This document shows positions 55,861-63,994 of a DNA stretch of 64,000 nucleotides, piece after piece (the first letter of the stretch is position 1; every line of letters begins with the position of its first letter). The notes under the pieces were generated by a model. That model made no database searches. It was not told the DNA's origin and saw only the letters and a program-made list of their open reading frames with translations. The position numbers were made by a program, and so were the translations under genes. Origin of the DNA: Zopfochytrium polystomum (lineage: Eukaryota > Chytridiomycota > Chytridiomycetes > Chytridiales > Chytridiaceae); assembly GCA_025765615.1 (NCBI GenBank), contig JAIVFJ010000003.1, positions 558,001-622,000 on the forward strand, in the 5' to 3' direction.

Positions 55861-56168
55861 TGTTATGAATCACCCTCTGGAAACCTCTGGAACCTTCTAG
55901 AACATTCCTTCATGGAACCTTGTGGAACCTTCTGGAACCTTCTTTGCTTTCCTGACTTGTCTTGTTGTCATTGGTATCATTGGTATCATTGTATTACTAA
56001 TTGCTCTTTCTGGAACTTTCTTGGAGTCTTGACAAGGAACACTCTCAAAAGGTATAAAAGGGGGATGGGGGACCTGTCCCATCCCTCAAGTGAATTATTG
56101 TTTCCAATACAATCATCACTCCTCTCAGTTCCTTGTCTGCCTTGCCCTGTCCTGCCCTGTTCCTGACA
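55861..56168 (+). repeat. 5' LTR
   Basis: 308 bp, TGTTATGAAT at the left, CCTGACA at the right. Contains the tandem GGAACCTT motif near its start, a TATAAAAG box at 56053-56060 and the likely RNA start at about 56088. No difference from the 3' LTR was seen. Confidence 0.95.
56053..56060 (+). promoter_or_regulatory. TATA box of the retrotransposon promoter
   Basis: TATAAAAG, 35 bases before the 11-nt block AAGTGAATTAT (56088-56098) that pairs with the PBS. The distance fits a transcript starting at that block. Confidence 0.75.
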
Positions 56169-56170
56169 TC

Positions 56171-56181
56171 ATAATTCACTT
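56171..56181 (+). other. Self-priming primer-binding site
   Basis: ATAATTCACTT, two bases after the 5' LTR, is the exact reverse complement of AAGTGAATTAT at 56088-56098, the predicted 5' end of the RNA. This is the arrangement of Tf1/sushi-type elements, where the RNA's own first bases prime reverse transcription instead of a tRNA. Confidence 0.85.
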
Positions 56182-56208
56182 CACCCTCTCCCACTACTCT
56201 CTGCCATC

Positions 56209-57132
56209 ATGTCTGACCCAAACAACACCTTCCCTGATGCAACTGCCTTCCAAGCCTTGATGGACCAATTACAAGCCCTTTCAAGACAGACACAACAACT
56301 TCAAGAACAAGTCCTTCACCAGCAGCGCCAGCTTCAACAACAACTTCACCAACAAGAACATCAAGCTCTTCCCCTGCCTCAAGCCATCCAAGCAAGAGAG
56401 CCCAAGGTTCCCAGCCCTGACAAGTTCACTGGGCTGGCCAAAGACCTTAGGAACTTCATGGCCACTGTGGAGAATGTCATCCTTCTCCAACCTTCAAGAT
56501 TTCCCAGTGAGCAAGTCAAGGTTCTTTTCACAAGCACCCTCCTGTCTGGTCAAGCTCAATCATGGTACAGATCTCTCCCAAGCACACCCACCACCCTGCA
56601 AGAGCTCTGGGAGGGGCTGGAAGCTACCTTTGGTGACCCCTACGCATCTTGGACAGCAAGATCCAAGCTCAAGCATATCAAGCAAGGAAAGCAATCTTGT
56701 GTGGCCTACACCAACCAATTCAAGCAACTAGCCAGAGACTCTGGATACAATGATGCAGCTCTGATGGAGCTGTACCATGATGGTCTCCATGAGTCTATCC
56801 AAGACATGCTCTCCCAGTCTCTGCACATCCCTGAGACCTTGGAAGAGTACATTCTCCTTGCCATCAAGATTGACAACAGACTCTACTCCAAGAGGCTGAA
56901 GCAAAGACAAGTAGGAACTACATCAAGACCTACCCCAGTTCCTCAAGCTCTTACAGTTCCTGAACCCATGCAAGTGGATGCAGTTGAGACACTTCCTAAG
57001 GGTCCTCTGAGCCAAGAGGAGAAAACAAGGAGGGCCCAGCAGGGACTGTGTTTTTACTGTGGCTCCAAGGAGCATGCTGTCAAGGACTGCCCAAGGAAGA
57101 AGCACCCAAACTCCCAGGTCCAGGCTCACTGA
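56209..57132 (+). CDS. gag: Retrotransposon Gag protein with zinc knuckle
   Basis: An intact 307-residue frame starting MSDPNNTFPD. Residues about 20-60 are Gln-rich and likely coiled-coil. The central part (DKFTGLAKDLRNFMATVE, LFTSTLLSGQAQSWYRSL, LEATFGDPYASWTARSKL) is the typical Ty3-type capsid region. A CCHC zinc knuckle, CFYCGSKEHAVKDC, lies at about residues 281-294 and should bind the element RNA. The frame ends 85 bases into the next frame, which is reached by a -1 step; I could not find a convincing slippery heptamer. With no breaks over 924 bases, it contrasts with the broken host genes. Confidence 0.95.
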   Translation: MSDPNNTFPDATAFQALMDQLQALSRQTQQLQEQVLHQQRQLQQQLHQQEHQALPLPQAIQAREPKVPSPDKFTGLAKDLRNFMATVENVILLQPSRFPSEQVKVLFTSTLLSGQAQSWYRSLPSTPTTLQELWEGLEATFGDPYASWTARSKLKHIKQGKQSCVAYTNQFKQLARDSGYNDAALMELYHDGLHESIQDMLSQSLHIPETLEEYILLAIKIDNRLYSKRLKQRQVGTTSRPTPVPQALTVPEPMQVDAVETLPKGPLSQEEKTRRAQQGLCFYCGSKEHAVKDCPRKKHPNSQVQAH

Positions 57133-58643
57133 GGGGCAATTCCCTGGACCCTCCTCCAAGCTGCCCCTGTTTCATCACCACCACCAGCACCACAAACACC
57201 TCAGATTCCAAGCCCCACCAACTCACCATGGATGTCAAGATTCAACTCTCACCCAAGTCAACCATCACAACCAAGGCCCTTATAGACTCTGGATCATCCT
57301 GCAACATCATTGATGCCACCCTTGCCAAGTCTTGTGCCATTCCTACGATCAAGAAATCCACACCCCTCAAGGTCCACTTTGCCAATCATGCTCTGTTCAA
57401 GGAAATCAGCCATGAAACCAAGCTAAACCTCCACATCCAAGACTTTCCACCATCCATGGTCAACCTGGAAGTATTGGATCTTGGCTCACCCTCATTCTCT
57501 GTCATCCTGGGATTACCATGGCTGCAAGCCCAGAACCCTGCCATTGATTGGGTCACTGGTCAAGTCCAACCTCCACCAATTGGAACAGTCACCCAAAACT
57601 CAAGTGAAGCCTCCAAGTCTCATGCTCTCAAGTCCCTGATTCAAGGTTCTCAGCCTAGTATCCAAGGTCAACAACAAATGACAGCTCCAGTATCAGCCTA
57701 CAGCTCACAGATCCCAGCCAAGATTCAAGTTTCACAGTTCACAGTTCATAGTCAAGATTCCAGGACAGCTCATAGAGCTCACAGTCATGGCCAAGTCTGT
57801 AGTTCACAGAACCCACAGTCAAAGATTCAAGTACCACAGTTCACAGTCCAAATTCGAGATTCAAGCTCCACAGCTCACAGTCTTTGCCAAGAACAGAACC
57901 CTCAGTCAAAGATTCAAGAATCACAGTTCCCAGTCAACAATTCAAGCCCCACTGCTGATGAGCACAGAACGACAGACCTTGCACCTGAAGGGGGAGATGG
58001 TTTCACCCCACCATCCAAGACACACCTTTCACTGCTTCCTGAGAGTGTGTGGGCCTATGCTATTTCCAAGGACCCCAAGCCTCACAAGATTCAAATCAGC
58101 CAAGAAGAGGAAAAACTTGAGATACTCAAGACAAGGCATGATGCAGCAACAGCTGGACACCCAGGAGAGCACAAGACATATAAGCTTGTTTCCAGGGACT
58201 TTTACTGGCGAGGCATGAGGAAGAACTTGCAGACCAAAAGACCAAGTCCCAAGCTGGACAACCTCAAGTTGGGACCTTTCAAGATCTTGGAGCAAATCAA
58301 TCCAGTCACCTTCAAGCTGGATCTCCCTGCATCCATGAAGATCCACCCAGTTTTCCATGTCAGCCTTTTGGAGAAGTTTGTGGCCAATTCCATTCCAGGC
58401 AGAGTTGTTCCTCTTCCTCCTCCAGTTGAGGTAGAAGGTGAAGAGGAATTTGAGGTTGAACAAATCTTGGATGCCAAGTGGTTTGGAAGGACACTCAAGT
58501 TCCTTGTTAAGTGGAAAGGTTACTCAGATGCTGAAAACACCTGGGAACCTGAGTCAAACCTCACTCACTGCCAAGACCTTCTACTCAAGTTCAAGACCAG
58601 GTACCCCACCAAGTTGCAGAAGAGGCCTAAAAGGGGGAGATGA
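57048..58643 (+). CDS. pol: Internally deleted Pol: protease, integrase ends and chromodomain
   Basis: An open frame of 531 codons, -1 relative to gag. The aspartic protease has LIDSGSSCN and VILGLPWL, followed by NPAIDW. There follows a stretch with three degenerate copies of a P-x-x-K-I-Q-x-x-Q-F-x-V unit (57705-57940). Next is the first half of the integrase zinc domain (TRHDAATAGHPGEHKTY, YWRGM), then directly the C-terminal GPF module (LGPFKILEQINPVTFKLDLP, HPVFHVSLLEKF) and a chromodomain (EEFEVEQILDAK, LKFLVKWKGYSDAENTWEPESNL). Reverse transcriptase, RNase H and the DDE core are missing, yet the frame stays open across both deletion joints. The stop codon (58641-58643) touches the 3' LTR. 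The chromodomain could direct insertion to marked chromatin. Confidence 0.92.
   Translation: MFLLWLQGACCQGLPKEEAPKLPGPGSLRGNSLDPPPSCPCFITTTSTTNTSDSKPHQLTMDVKIQLSPKSTITTKALIDSGSSCNIIDATLAKSCAIPTIKKSTPLKVHFANHALFKEISHETKLNLHIQDFPPSMVNLEVLDLGSPSFSVILGLPWLQAQNPAIDWVTGQVQPPPIGTVTQNSSEASKSHALKSLIQGSQPSIQGQQQMTAPVSAYSSQIPAKIQVSQFTVHSQDSRTAHRAHSHGQVCSSQNPQSKIQVPQFTVQIRDSSSTAHSLCQEQNPQSKIQESQFPVNNSSPTADEHRTTDLAPEGGDGFTPPSKTHLSLLPESVWAYAISKDPKPHKIQISQEEEKLEILKTRHDAATAGHPGEHKTYKLVSRDFYWRGMRKNLQTKRPSPKLDNLKLGPFKILEQINPVTFKLDLPASMKIHPVFHVSLLEKFVANSIPGRVVPLPPPVEVEGEEEFEVEQILDAKWFGRTLKFLVKWKGYSDAENTWEPESNLTHCQDLLLKFKTRYPTKLQKRPKRGR
58629..58640 (+). other. Polypurine tract
   Basis: AAAAGGGGGAGA three bases before the 3' LTR, the expected primer site for plus-strand DNA. 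It overlaps the last codons of the pol frame. Confidence 0.8.
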
Positions 58644-58951
58644 TGTTATGAATCACCCTCTGGAAACCTCTGGAACCTTCTAGAACATTCCTTCATGGAA
58701 CCTTGTGGAACCTTCTGGAACCTTCTTTGCTTTCCTGACTTGTCTTGTTGTCATTGGTATCATTGGTATCATTGTATTACTAATTGCTCTTTCTGGAACT
58801 TTCTTGGAGTCTTGACAAGGAACACTCTCAAAAGGTATAAAAGGGGGATGGGGGACCTGTCCCATCCCTCAAGTGAATTATTGTTTCCAATACAATCATC
58901 ACTCCTCTCAGTTCCTTGTCTGCCTTGCCCTGTCCTGCCCTGTTCCTGACA
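58644..58951 (+). repeat. 3' LTR
   Basis: 308 bp with no difference from the 5' LTR seen by eye. Followed by ACTTA, the second copy of the target duplication. Confidence 0.95.
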
Positions 58952-59190
58952 ACTTATCTTCTTCCTCAGCATTCACAGGTCCACTTCTCCTCGCCCTCAG
59001 CATCCACAGTGGCCCCTTCCTGTAACAAACACTTGACCACTTCCAAATGGCCTTTCTGTAACGCAAAATGGAGTGGTGTCACTTGTCCTCCTTCGCAGCA
59101 TTCAAAGTTGCGCCTTCCTGCAGCAACCATTTGACCACTTCCAGATGGCCATTTCGTGATGCAAAGTGGAGAGGAGTCCACTTTGTTAAC
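58952..59190 (-). pseudogene. Ankyrin-repeat gene, 5' part cut off by the retrotransposon
   Basis: Minus-strand reading from 59182 gives KWTPLHFASRNGHLEVVKWLL and QEGATLNAAKEDK, then, after a missing base near 59085, TPLHFALQKGHLEVVKCLL and QEGATVDAEGEEKWT. A shortened repeat follows, and VNAEEEDK runs into the element. Joining DK here with WTPLH on the far side gives a normal repeat junction, so the element landed inside a coding repeat. The upstream side stops at the edge of a 340-bp dispersed repeat, so the array was already broken or edited. Confidence 0.8.
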
Positions 59191-59529
59191 AGTCTACTCT
59201 GAGTGAGTGAGTGGAAGGAGTGAATGAAGTGGAGATGTGTGTTTGTGGGTGGTCCTTCTCCCCAACTTGGAGAGAAAGAAAAAAACTCTGATGAATTATT
59301 GATACAATGATGATGTACACCTTATAATAGTTGCTAGGCAAGCATGACCAGCAGCACAGGGTTAAAAACCTCTCCTATATTATCTGCTTGAGCAAACTGT
59401 TGACACTGGGATTCTGTTCCACTTAATACTTGGAGTATTTGTCATCAGCGCAAGCCAGCGCCCAGGTCTGCACTGGTGGTGGCTTGCTCTCCCATGGGCA
59501 TCGTGAGAACGATAACTGACAGTCACAAT
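59191..59529 (+). repeat. 340-bp dispersed repeat, copy 1
   Basis: Direct repeat of 61274-61622, with about 85-90 percent identity by eye. Shared landmarks are AGTCT-CTCTGAGTGAGTGAGTGG, CTTCTCCCCAACTTGGAGAG, ATAGTTGCTAGGCAAGC and GCGCAAGCCAGCGCCCAGGTCTGCA. The right edge is GAACGATAACTGACAG. No coding sense was seen. Confidence 0.85.
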
Positions 59530-59944
59530 AGGTTCAGGTCCGTCTTGTCCCTCTTGCTGCTAACCAGTCAGTTCCCCCTAACATACAGGCTTCCGCCGCT
59601 GGTGTGGGGGGTGGGTGACAAAAGTTTGTCTCTTTCCCCAACCAAGAGCAACAAAATCTCTACAAACGAGGATGTAATTGGATGTTGGTTCGTGGACGCA
59701 GTTTTTGCAGCCTAATGTGTTCCTCCAAACGTTTGTACAAAGTCCGTTCCCATTGCCACAAGATATTGGACAAAGTTTAGCACTAAATTGTGGTGCAGCA
59801 GCAGCTGAGTGGCTGCATGCATCATGGTGGCTTGACCGAAGTCAACTCCAGCCGACATTTCATTCACTTTTTCAACAAACGTCCAAACATTTTCTGGCAT
59901 CAGGTGCATATTCTTTTCCATATTTTTGACAAGGGAAGATATGT
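59530..59944. other. No gene seen
   Basis: Anonymous CpG-poor sequence between the repeat and tRNA-Val. Confidence 0.4.
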
Positions 59945-60018
59945 GGTTTCATGGTGTAGTTGGTTATCACATCTGTCTCACACACAGGAGGTCCCGAGTT
60001 CGAACCTCGGTGAAACCA
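59945..60018 (+). tRNA. tRNA-Val (CAC anticodon)
   Basis: A 74-nt cloverleaf. Acceptor GGTTTCA/TGAAACC with discriminator A, D stem GTG/CAC, anticodon stem TCTGT/ACAGG with loop CTCACAC, T stem CCGAG/CTCGG with loop TTCGAAC. Both internal promoter boxes are good (GTTCGAACC for the B box). No T4 run lies within 40 bases downstream, so termination is unclear. Confidence 0.93.
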
Positions 60019-60832
60019 TGCAGGATGGGAGCGTTGTTCGTGATGATATCTGTGGTTGTGTTCAGGCAAACTAAGGTCCTCGCCATGTTGGGCATTGTAA
60101 AATTTGAATGACTGGCTGGCTTTATTTAACAGTCTAAGTGGCCAAACAAGCAAACCTATTTGGTTCTTCGCCAAACTCAGCCATTTGCATTCGTTTGAAC
60201 AAGCTGGAAAAAAAACTTCAACTCTCTTTTCAGAGTTTGCTTTAGGGTTGTTCAGTTGAAAGTTTGCAAAGTTCTTTGTTCTTATGTCTAACTCCTAGCA
60301 GACGAACTGAGCAGAAAAAAAAGAAACAAAAAATTTAAGTCTGGTTGAGAATCCAGCATGATGAAGGGGGTGAGACTGAAAGCCTGACCAAGACAGGCAC
60401 TTAACGTCATGCCAAAGTTGTGTTGTGCAGCATGCGCAACTTTTGCTATGTTGATTGAAAAAATTTTCTCTTCATGCAAGAGTGCAAACTTGCAATGCAA
60501 TCACTTGGGTTGGTGTGGTGGGCTACTTGGCCTGCCAATTCCCACTGACCATTATCCTTCCTTTAGCTGTCTAAATGCCGAAATGACAGCAATCACGAGG
60601 TACAACGACAGCATTGATGGGCAAAGTCTTGTTGCTCAAGTCCAGTTGGATAGGCAGGGTCCTGATTGTTGCACCTTAATGCTGTTAATCACCTTGCCGT
60701 TGGTCAAGACCAAAACTCCTCTTGAACACAAGCCAGCTGCAGAACAGTGGGGGGGCGGGGGGAAATGAAAAGACAGAAGACAACAAAAAAATATAGAGAA
60801 TGTGAAAAGTTCGACAGTCTTATATTAGGTAA
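60019..60832. other. No gene seen
   Basis: CpG-poor spacer between two tRNA genes. Short frames only, and an A-run near 60314-60321. Confidence 0.4.
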
Positions 60833-60905
60833 GGGCATATGGCGAAATGGTTACCGCGTTCGACTTCGGATCGAAAGATTGCAGGTTCGAGTCCTGCTAT
60901 GCTCG
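60833..60905 (+). tRNA. tRNA-Arg (TCG anticodon)
   Basis: A 73-nt cloverleaf. Acceptor GGGCATA/TATGCTC with one G-T pair and discriminator G, short D stem GCG/CGC, anticodon stem TTCGA/TCGAA with loop CTTCGGA, T stem GCAGG/CCTGC with loop TTCGAGT. There is no T4 run directly after it; the first lies about 65 bases on. Confidence 0.93.
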
Positions 60906-61273
60906 TGTACGGCTCGAGATGTTTGTGTGACTATGAGAGTATCTATCTATCTAATTATGTGGCTAAATTGATTTTCTAATTGCAATTAGTGGAGCAGGGG
61001 GGTTAATTTTTTGTTTTTGGTGCCAAATCAAAACTTGGCGGAAAAATTGGAAAAGGAAAGTAATCAATCAGTTGTCTGTCTATCAGATTGTCTGTCTGCC
61101 TCCCTGTCTGTGGGACTGGCAGTCAATGGCTGTCTGTCTCTCTGTCTGTCTCTCTATCTCTTCGCTCTGGCTCTCTCTCTCTCTTTCTCTCCCTCTCTCT
61201 CTCACTCTCTCTCACTCTCTCCCTCTCCCCCTGTCTCTCTCTGTCTCTTCTCCCTCTCTCTCCCTGTGTAAGC
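60906..61273. repeat. TCTG/CT-rich simple and minisatellite-like sequence
   Basis: From about 61072 the sequence is built of TGTCTGTCT and CTCTCTCC units around a GGCAGTCAATGG motif that recurs at 61740-61790 and, shortened, at 62130-62145. Confidence 0.7.
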
Positions 61274-61622
61274 AGTCTGCTCTGAGTGAGTGAGTGGAAG
61301 GAATGAATGAAGTGAAGATGTGTGTTTGTGGTGGTCCTTCTCCCCAACTTGGAGAGAAAGATAAAACTCTGTTATTAATTATTGATACCTAATCATGATA
61401 TGCACGCTGTAATAGTTGCTAGGCAAGCGTGACTGGCACAGGGTAAAAACCTCTCCTTTATTGTCTGCTTGAGCAGAGGAGGAGGAAAACCGTTGGCACT
61501 GGGTTTCCGTTCCACTTAACACTCAGAGTATTTGTCATCAGCGCAAGCCAGCGCCCAGGTCTGCATTGGCAGTGGCTCGCTTTCCCATGGGCATCACGAG
61601 AACGATAACTGACAGCCACAAT
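61274..61622 (+). repeat. 340-bp dispersed repeat, copy 2
   Basis: Direct copy of 59191-59529 with scattered substitutions and a few small insertions (for example GAGGAGGAGGAAAACC near 61475). Together the copies bracket the two tRNA genes. Confidence 0.85.
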
Positions 61623-63505
61623 CCAGGTTGCCTAAGCTGAGGGAAAAGAAAAACAACAGGAAAAAGGAAAGAAGAGGAGGCAACTGGAACTGGAACAAGT
61701 GAGGAGTCGCTTTCTCATGGGCTGTCTGTCTATAAGAGTGGCAGTCAATGGGTTGTCTGTCTGTCTCCCTGTCTCTGGGAGTGGCACTCAATGGGCTGTG
61801 TGTCTCACTGTCTATCTCTCTGTCTCTTTGCAGTCTGTGCTTAAAATGCGCTGTAGGGTACCAATTCAAAACCCTCCCTCCAACTGTCTCCTTCCGAAGA
61901 GCTCTACTCAAGGGATCAAAGTGTGCATCAGTGTCTCCAACTTTGTGTGAATGTTGCGTTTCCCCTACTTTGAAGATGCAACCAACCCAAAAGAAGAAGC
62001 AAGGGGTGGAGGGGAGGCTGCAGCCCCCTTCCCTGGGGTCACTGGGAGGAGGATCCCTGAAATGACATATCGGTTAATGATAGTACAAAGTCAACGGGTT
62101 GTTGTCTATCTATCAATCAATGACTGCCTCTTTGTTTGAGCCAATGGGCTGTTTGTATTTCTCCCTCTGGGTTCTGTGAGCACTTTGGAGCCAGTGCCCA
62201 CCTGTCTGTTGCAGTCAACAGGCTGTCAGTCTTCCTGCCACAGTCAAATGGGTTGCTGCATGAGCAGCCAAAGGCCGCAAGGGTAGCACTCAGTTTGTCA
62301 GAGGTTCTGGGTTTGCCAGTGTGGCTGTGCTGAAAGACTGCGACTTCTCTCTCTTTCTGTCCTTCTTTGTCTGAAAGTGTGTCAGTGGCTTGGGGCTAAC
62401 ACCCGGAGCTTTGTTGGTCACTCTCCACGTGGCCTGCCACGCAATGTTCATTGTGGCATGCCGCTTTCCTTTCAATCCAGGGACAGATTGCCTGTGTGGG
62501 ACTACCAATATCAATTGAAGGCTTTGTCTTAAATCATTTTTTCTCTTCTTCCTTTTTTTTTTTTTTTTTGGCAAAGATTGCTTACAAGTCAACAGGCATC
62601 CCCTTGTCTCAGTGATAAAGTCTAGGGATTTATTTGCAAAACAACCATACCTGCCATAAAACTGCAAGGATCAGGACCCTATTATTAATCCCAGTTCTTT
62701 AGTTTCCAGTGTTATCAAAGTGCATTTGCAGCTAATCTGTCTTTATTATTGGGCCTGCTTTTACTACTTTATCTTAACAGTTTTCATTGCTCCAGGGTTT
62801 TCCCAACATTTTTTCTTTCTCAATGACTGACAAAGACTGCCTGACTGCCATGGCCGCCTAATTTATTATTATTTTTTGCACCTTACATACATGCATAGGA
62901 TTGGGGGACTTAGAGCATTTGTGGTGGATGCTCCAAGGCAGGAGGGTTGACTTGTCAATTTTCTCTCTCTCAGTTTTTGGGCCATTTCTCTTTTTCCGTT
63001 TTCTTCAATCAGATTTCTGCCCTTCAAATCCATCTGGCTCATAAGGTGAGGCTAGTGAGAGATGGTATACATCTGGGTGTGCACATGGTCCCTTAGTGGG
63101 GCTCCTCTTAAGGGGCCGTGGGTGGGGAATGCAGCTTGCCCTGCCGGCGACTATGTAAAATTGTTGGCTCTGTGTTGGAGTGAGGATCCCCTGTGCTTGC
63201 CCACTGCGACAACAGTTGTGGTGATGACAATGGCGTCCTCCTCCCCACCCTTCAAGTCCCTGTGAGGGTGTTGGGGGCAGAATAGAGCACCGCCACTGAC
63301 ACCTGAGAGTTCGATCTACAAGCGCCTGCCTCAGTCCTATTGCTGTGAGAGTGAGATGTGTGAAAACAAGTGTGATGCGATAAAGCCCATTCGTTGAGTG
63401 ATAGCGCCAACGCAGCCCAGCAAGGTGTGTGTACGATTGCAGGTGTTTCTGCGTGCAAGTTCCCTGTGATGTTTAGTAAGGTGTGCGTCAGCCCACATTA
63501 CTTCC
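61623..63505. other. Repeat-like, CpG-poor DNA, no gene seen
   Basis: Contains another block of TGTCTGTCT/GGCAGTCAATGG units (61720-61835), a T-run at 62552-62569 and otherwise anonymous sequence. No domain or RNA recognised. Base use returns towards that of host genes near 63540. Confidence 0.45.
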
Positions 63506-63994
63506 TCACAAAGCTTTCTGGATTTTCCATAGTTTTGGAAAGAGGCTGCTGTCTGCGTAAATCGCGTCGTGAGAGCGGAGGTCGGCCTCTCGCTCTGGGG
63601 TCCAGCCTTTCCTGATTTCGTTTATCATGATCACACTCGCAGCGCGAATACCAGCCTTGGACAATCGTTTTAGAACGGCTTCTTTCTCCGCTCCGACGAT
63701 GAACAATAGCTTGTTGTCGGATGACGGTGGCATTGGGTGTTTGAGCGGGCTATTTTTTTTTTTTTTTTTTTGTGGTTCATGAGCAGAAGTAGAAACAGGC
63801 GGTTTGCAGCAAAGGCAAGTCAAAAGTGCTGTTGGCTCGCCGGTTGCAGACGCGAAGTGGCCAAAGTACAAAACGCACATCTTGGCGGGCAGAACATGCC
63901 CTACGTGCGTTTCCAGAAAAACGCCCTGCTCCTTGCCTTCTTTCTTGCGGTCAAGGGCCGCCGCAACGGCCTGCTCGAGCTGCGGACGTGCTGA
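63506..63994 (-). CDS. Unrecognised partial gene at the right edge
   Basis: A minus-strand frame open from 63994 to a stop at 63508-63506. A CAG at about 63995-63993 could be a splice acceptor for an exon starting outside the window. The first part (RPQLEQAVAAALDRKKEGKEQG, VFLETHVGHVLPAK) has the look of real coding sequence; an ATG follows at 63880. The frame then crosses an 18-base A-run (poly-Lys) at 63772-63755, which may be intronic. It ends with DNKLLFIVGAEKEAVLKRLS and AGIRAASVIMINEIRKGW, a plausible alpha/beta domain end. I do not recognise the family. Confidence 0.45.
   Translation of the reverse strand, partial: SARPQLEQAVAAALDRKKEGKEQGVFLETHVGHVLPAKMCVLYFGHFASATGEPTALLTCLCCKPPVSTSAHEPQKKKKKNSPLKHPMPPSSDNKLLFIVGAEKEAVLKRLSKAGIRAASVIMINEIRKGWTPEREADLRSHDAIYADSSLFPKLWKIQKAL

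Larger units (their letters stand above)
55861..58951 (+). mobile_element. Ty3-type chromovirus LTR retrotransposon, non-autonomous, recently inserted
   Basis: Complete 3,091-bp element. Two 308-bp LTRs (55861-56168 and 58644-58951) appear identical by eye, begin TG and end CA, and are flanked by ACTTA on both sides (55856-55860 and 58952-58956), a 5-bp target duplication. A self-priming type PBS follows the left LTR and a purine tract precedes the right one. It encodes an intact Gag and a second frame with protease, integrase ends and a chromodomain. Reverse transcriptase, RNase H and the integrase catalytic core are absent, so it must use enzymes from a full relative. It interrupts an ankyrin-repeat gene. 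CpG is rare throughout, unlike host genes. Confidence 0.95.

Noticed and set aside
57030..57135. A -1 slippery heptamer between gag and pol
   Set aside because: The T-run TGTTTTTAC in the overlap is not in the X-XXY-YYZ register for the gag frame, and no clear downstream stem was found.
54825..63540. The CpG-poor block as contamination from another genome
   Set aside because: Nothing at the borders forces this. The edge at 54.8 kb has no visible join, and composition shift alone is also explained by methylation-driven decay of repeat-rich DNA. It is kept as an open check.
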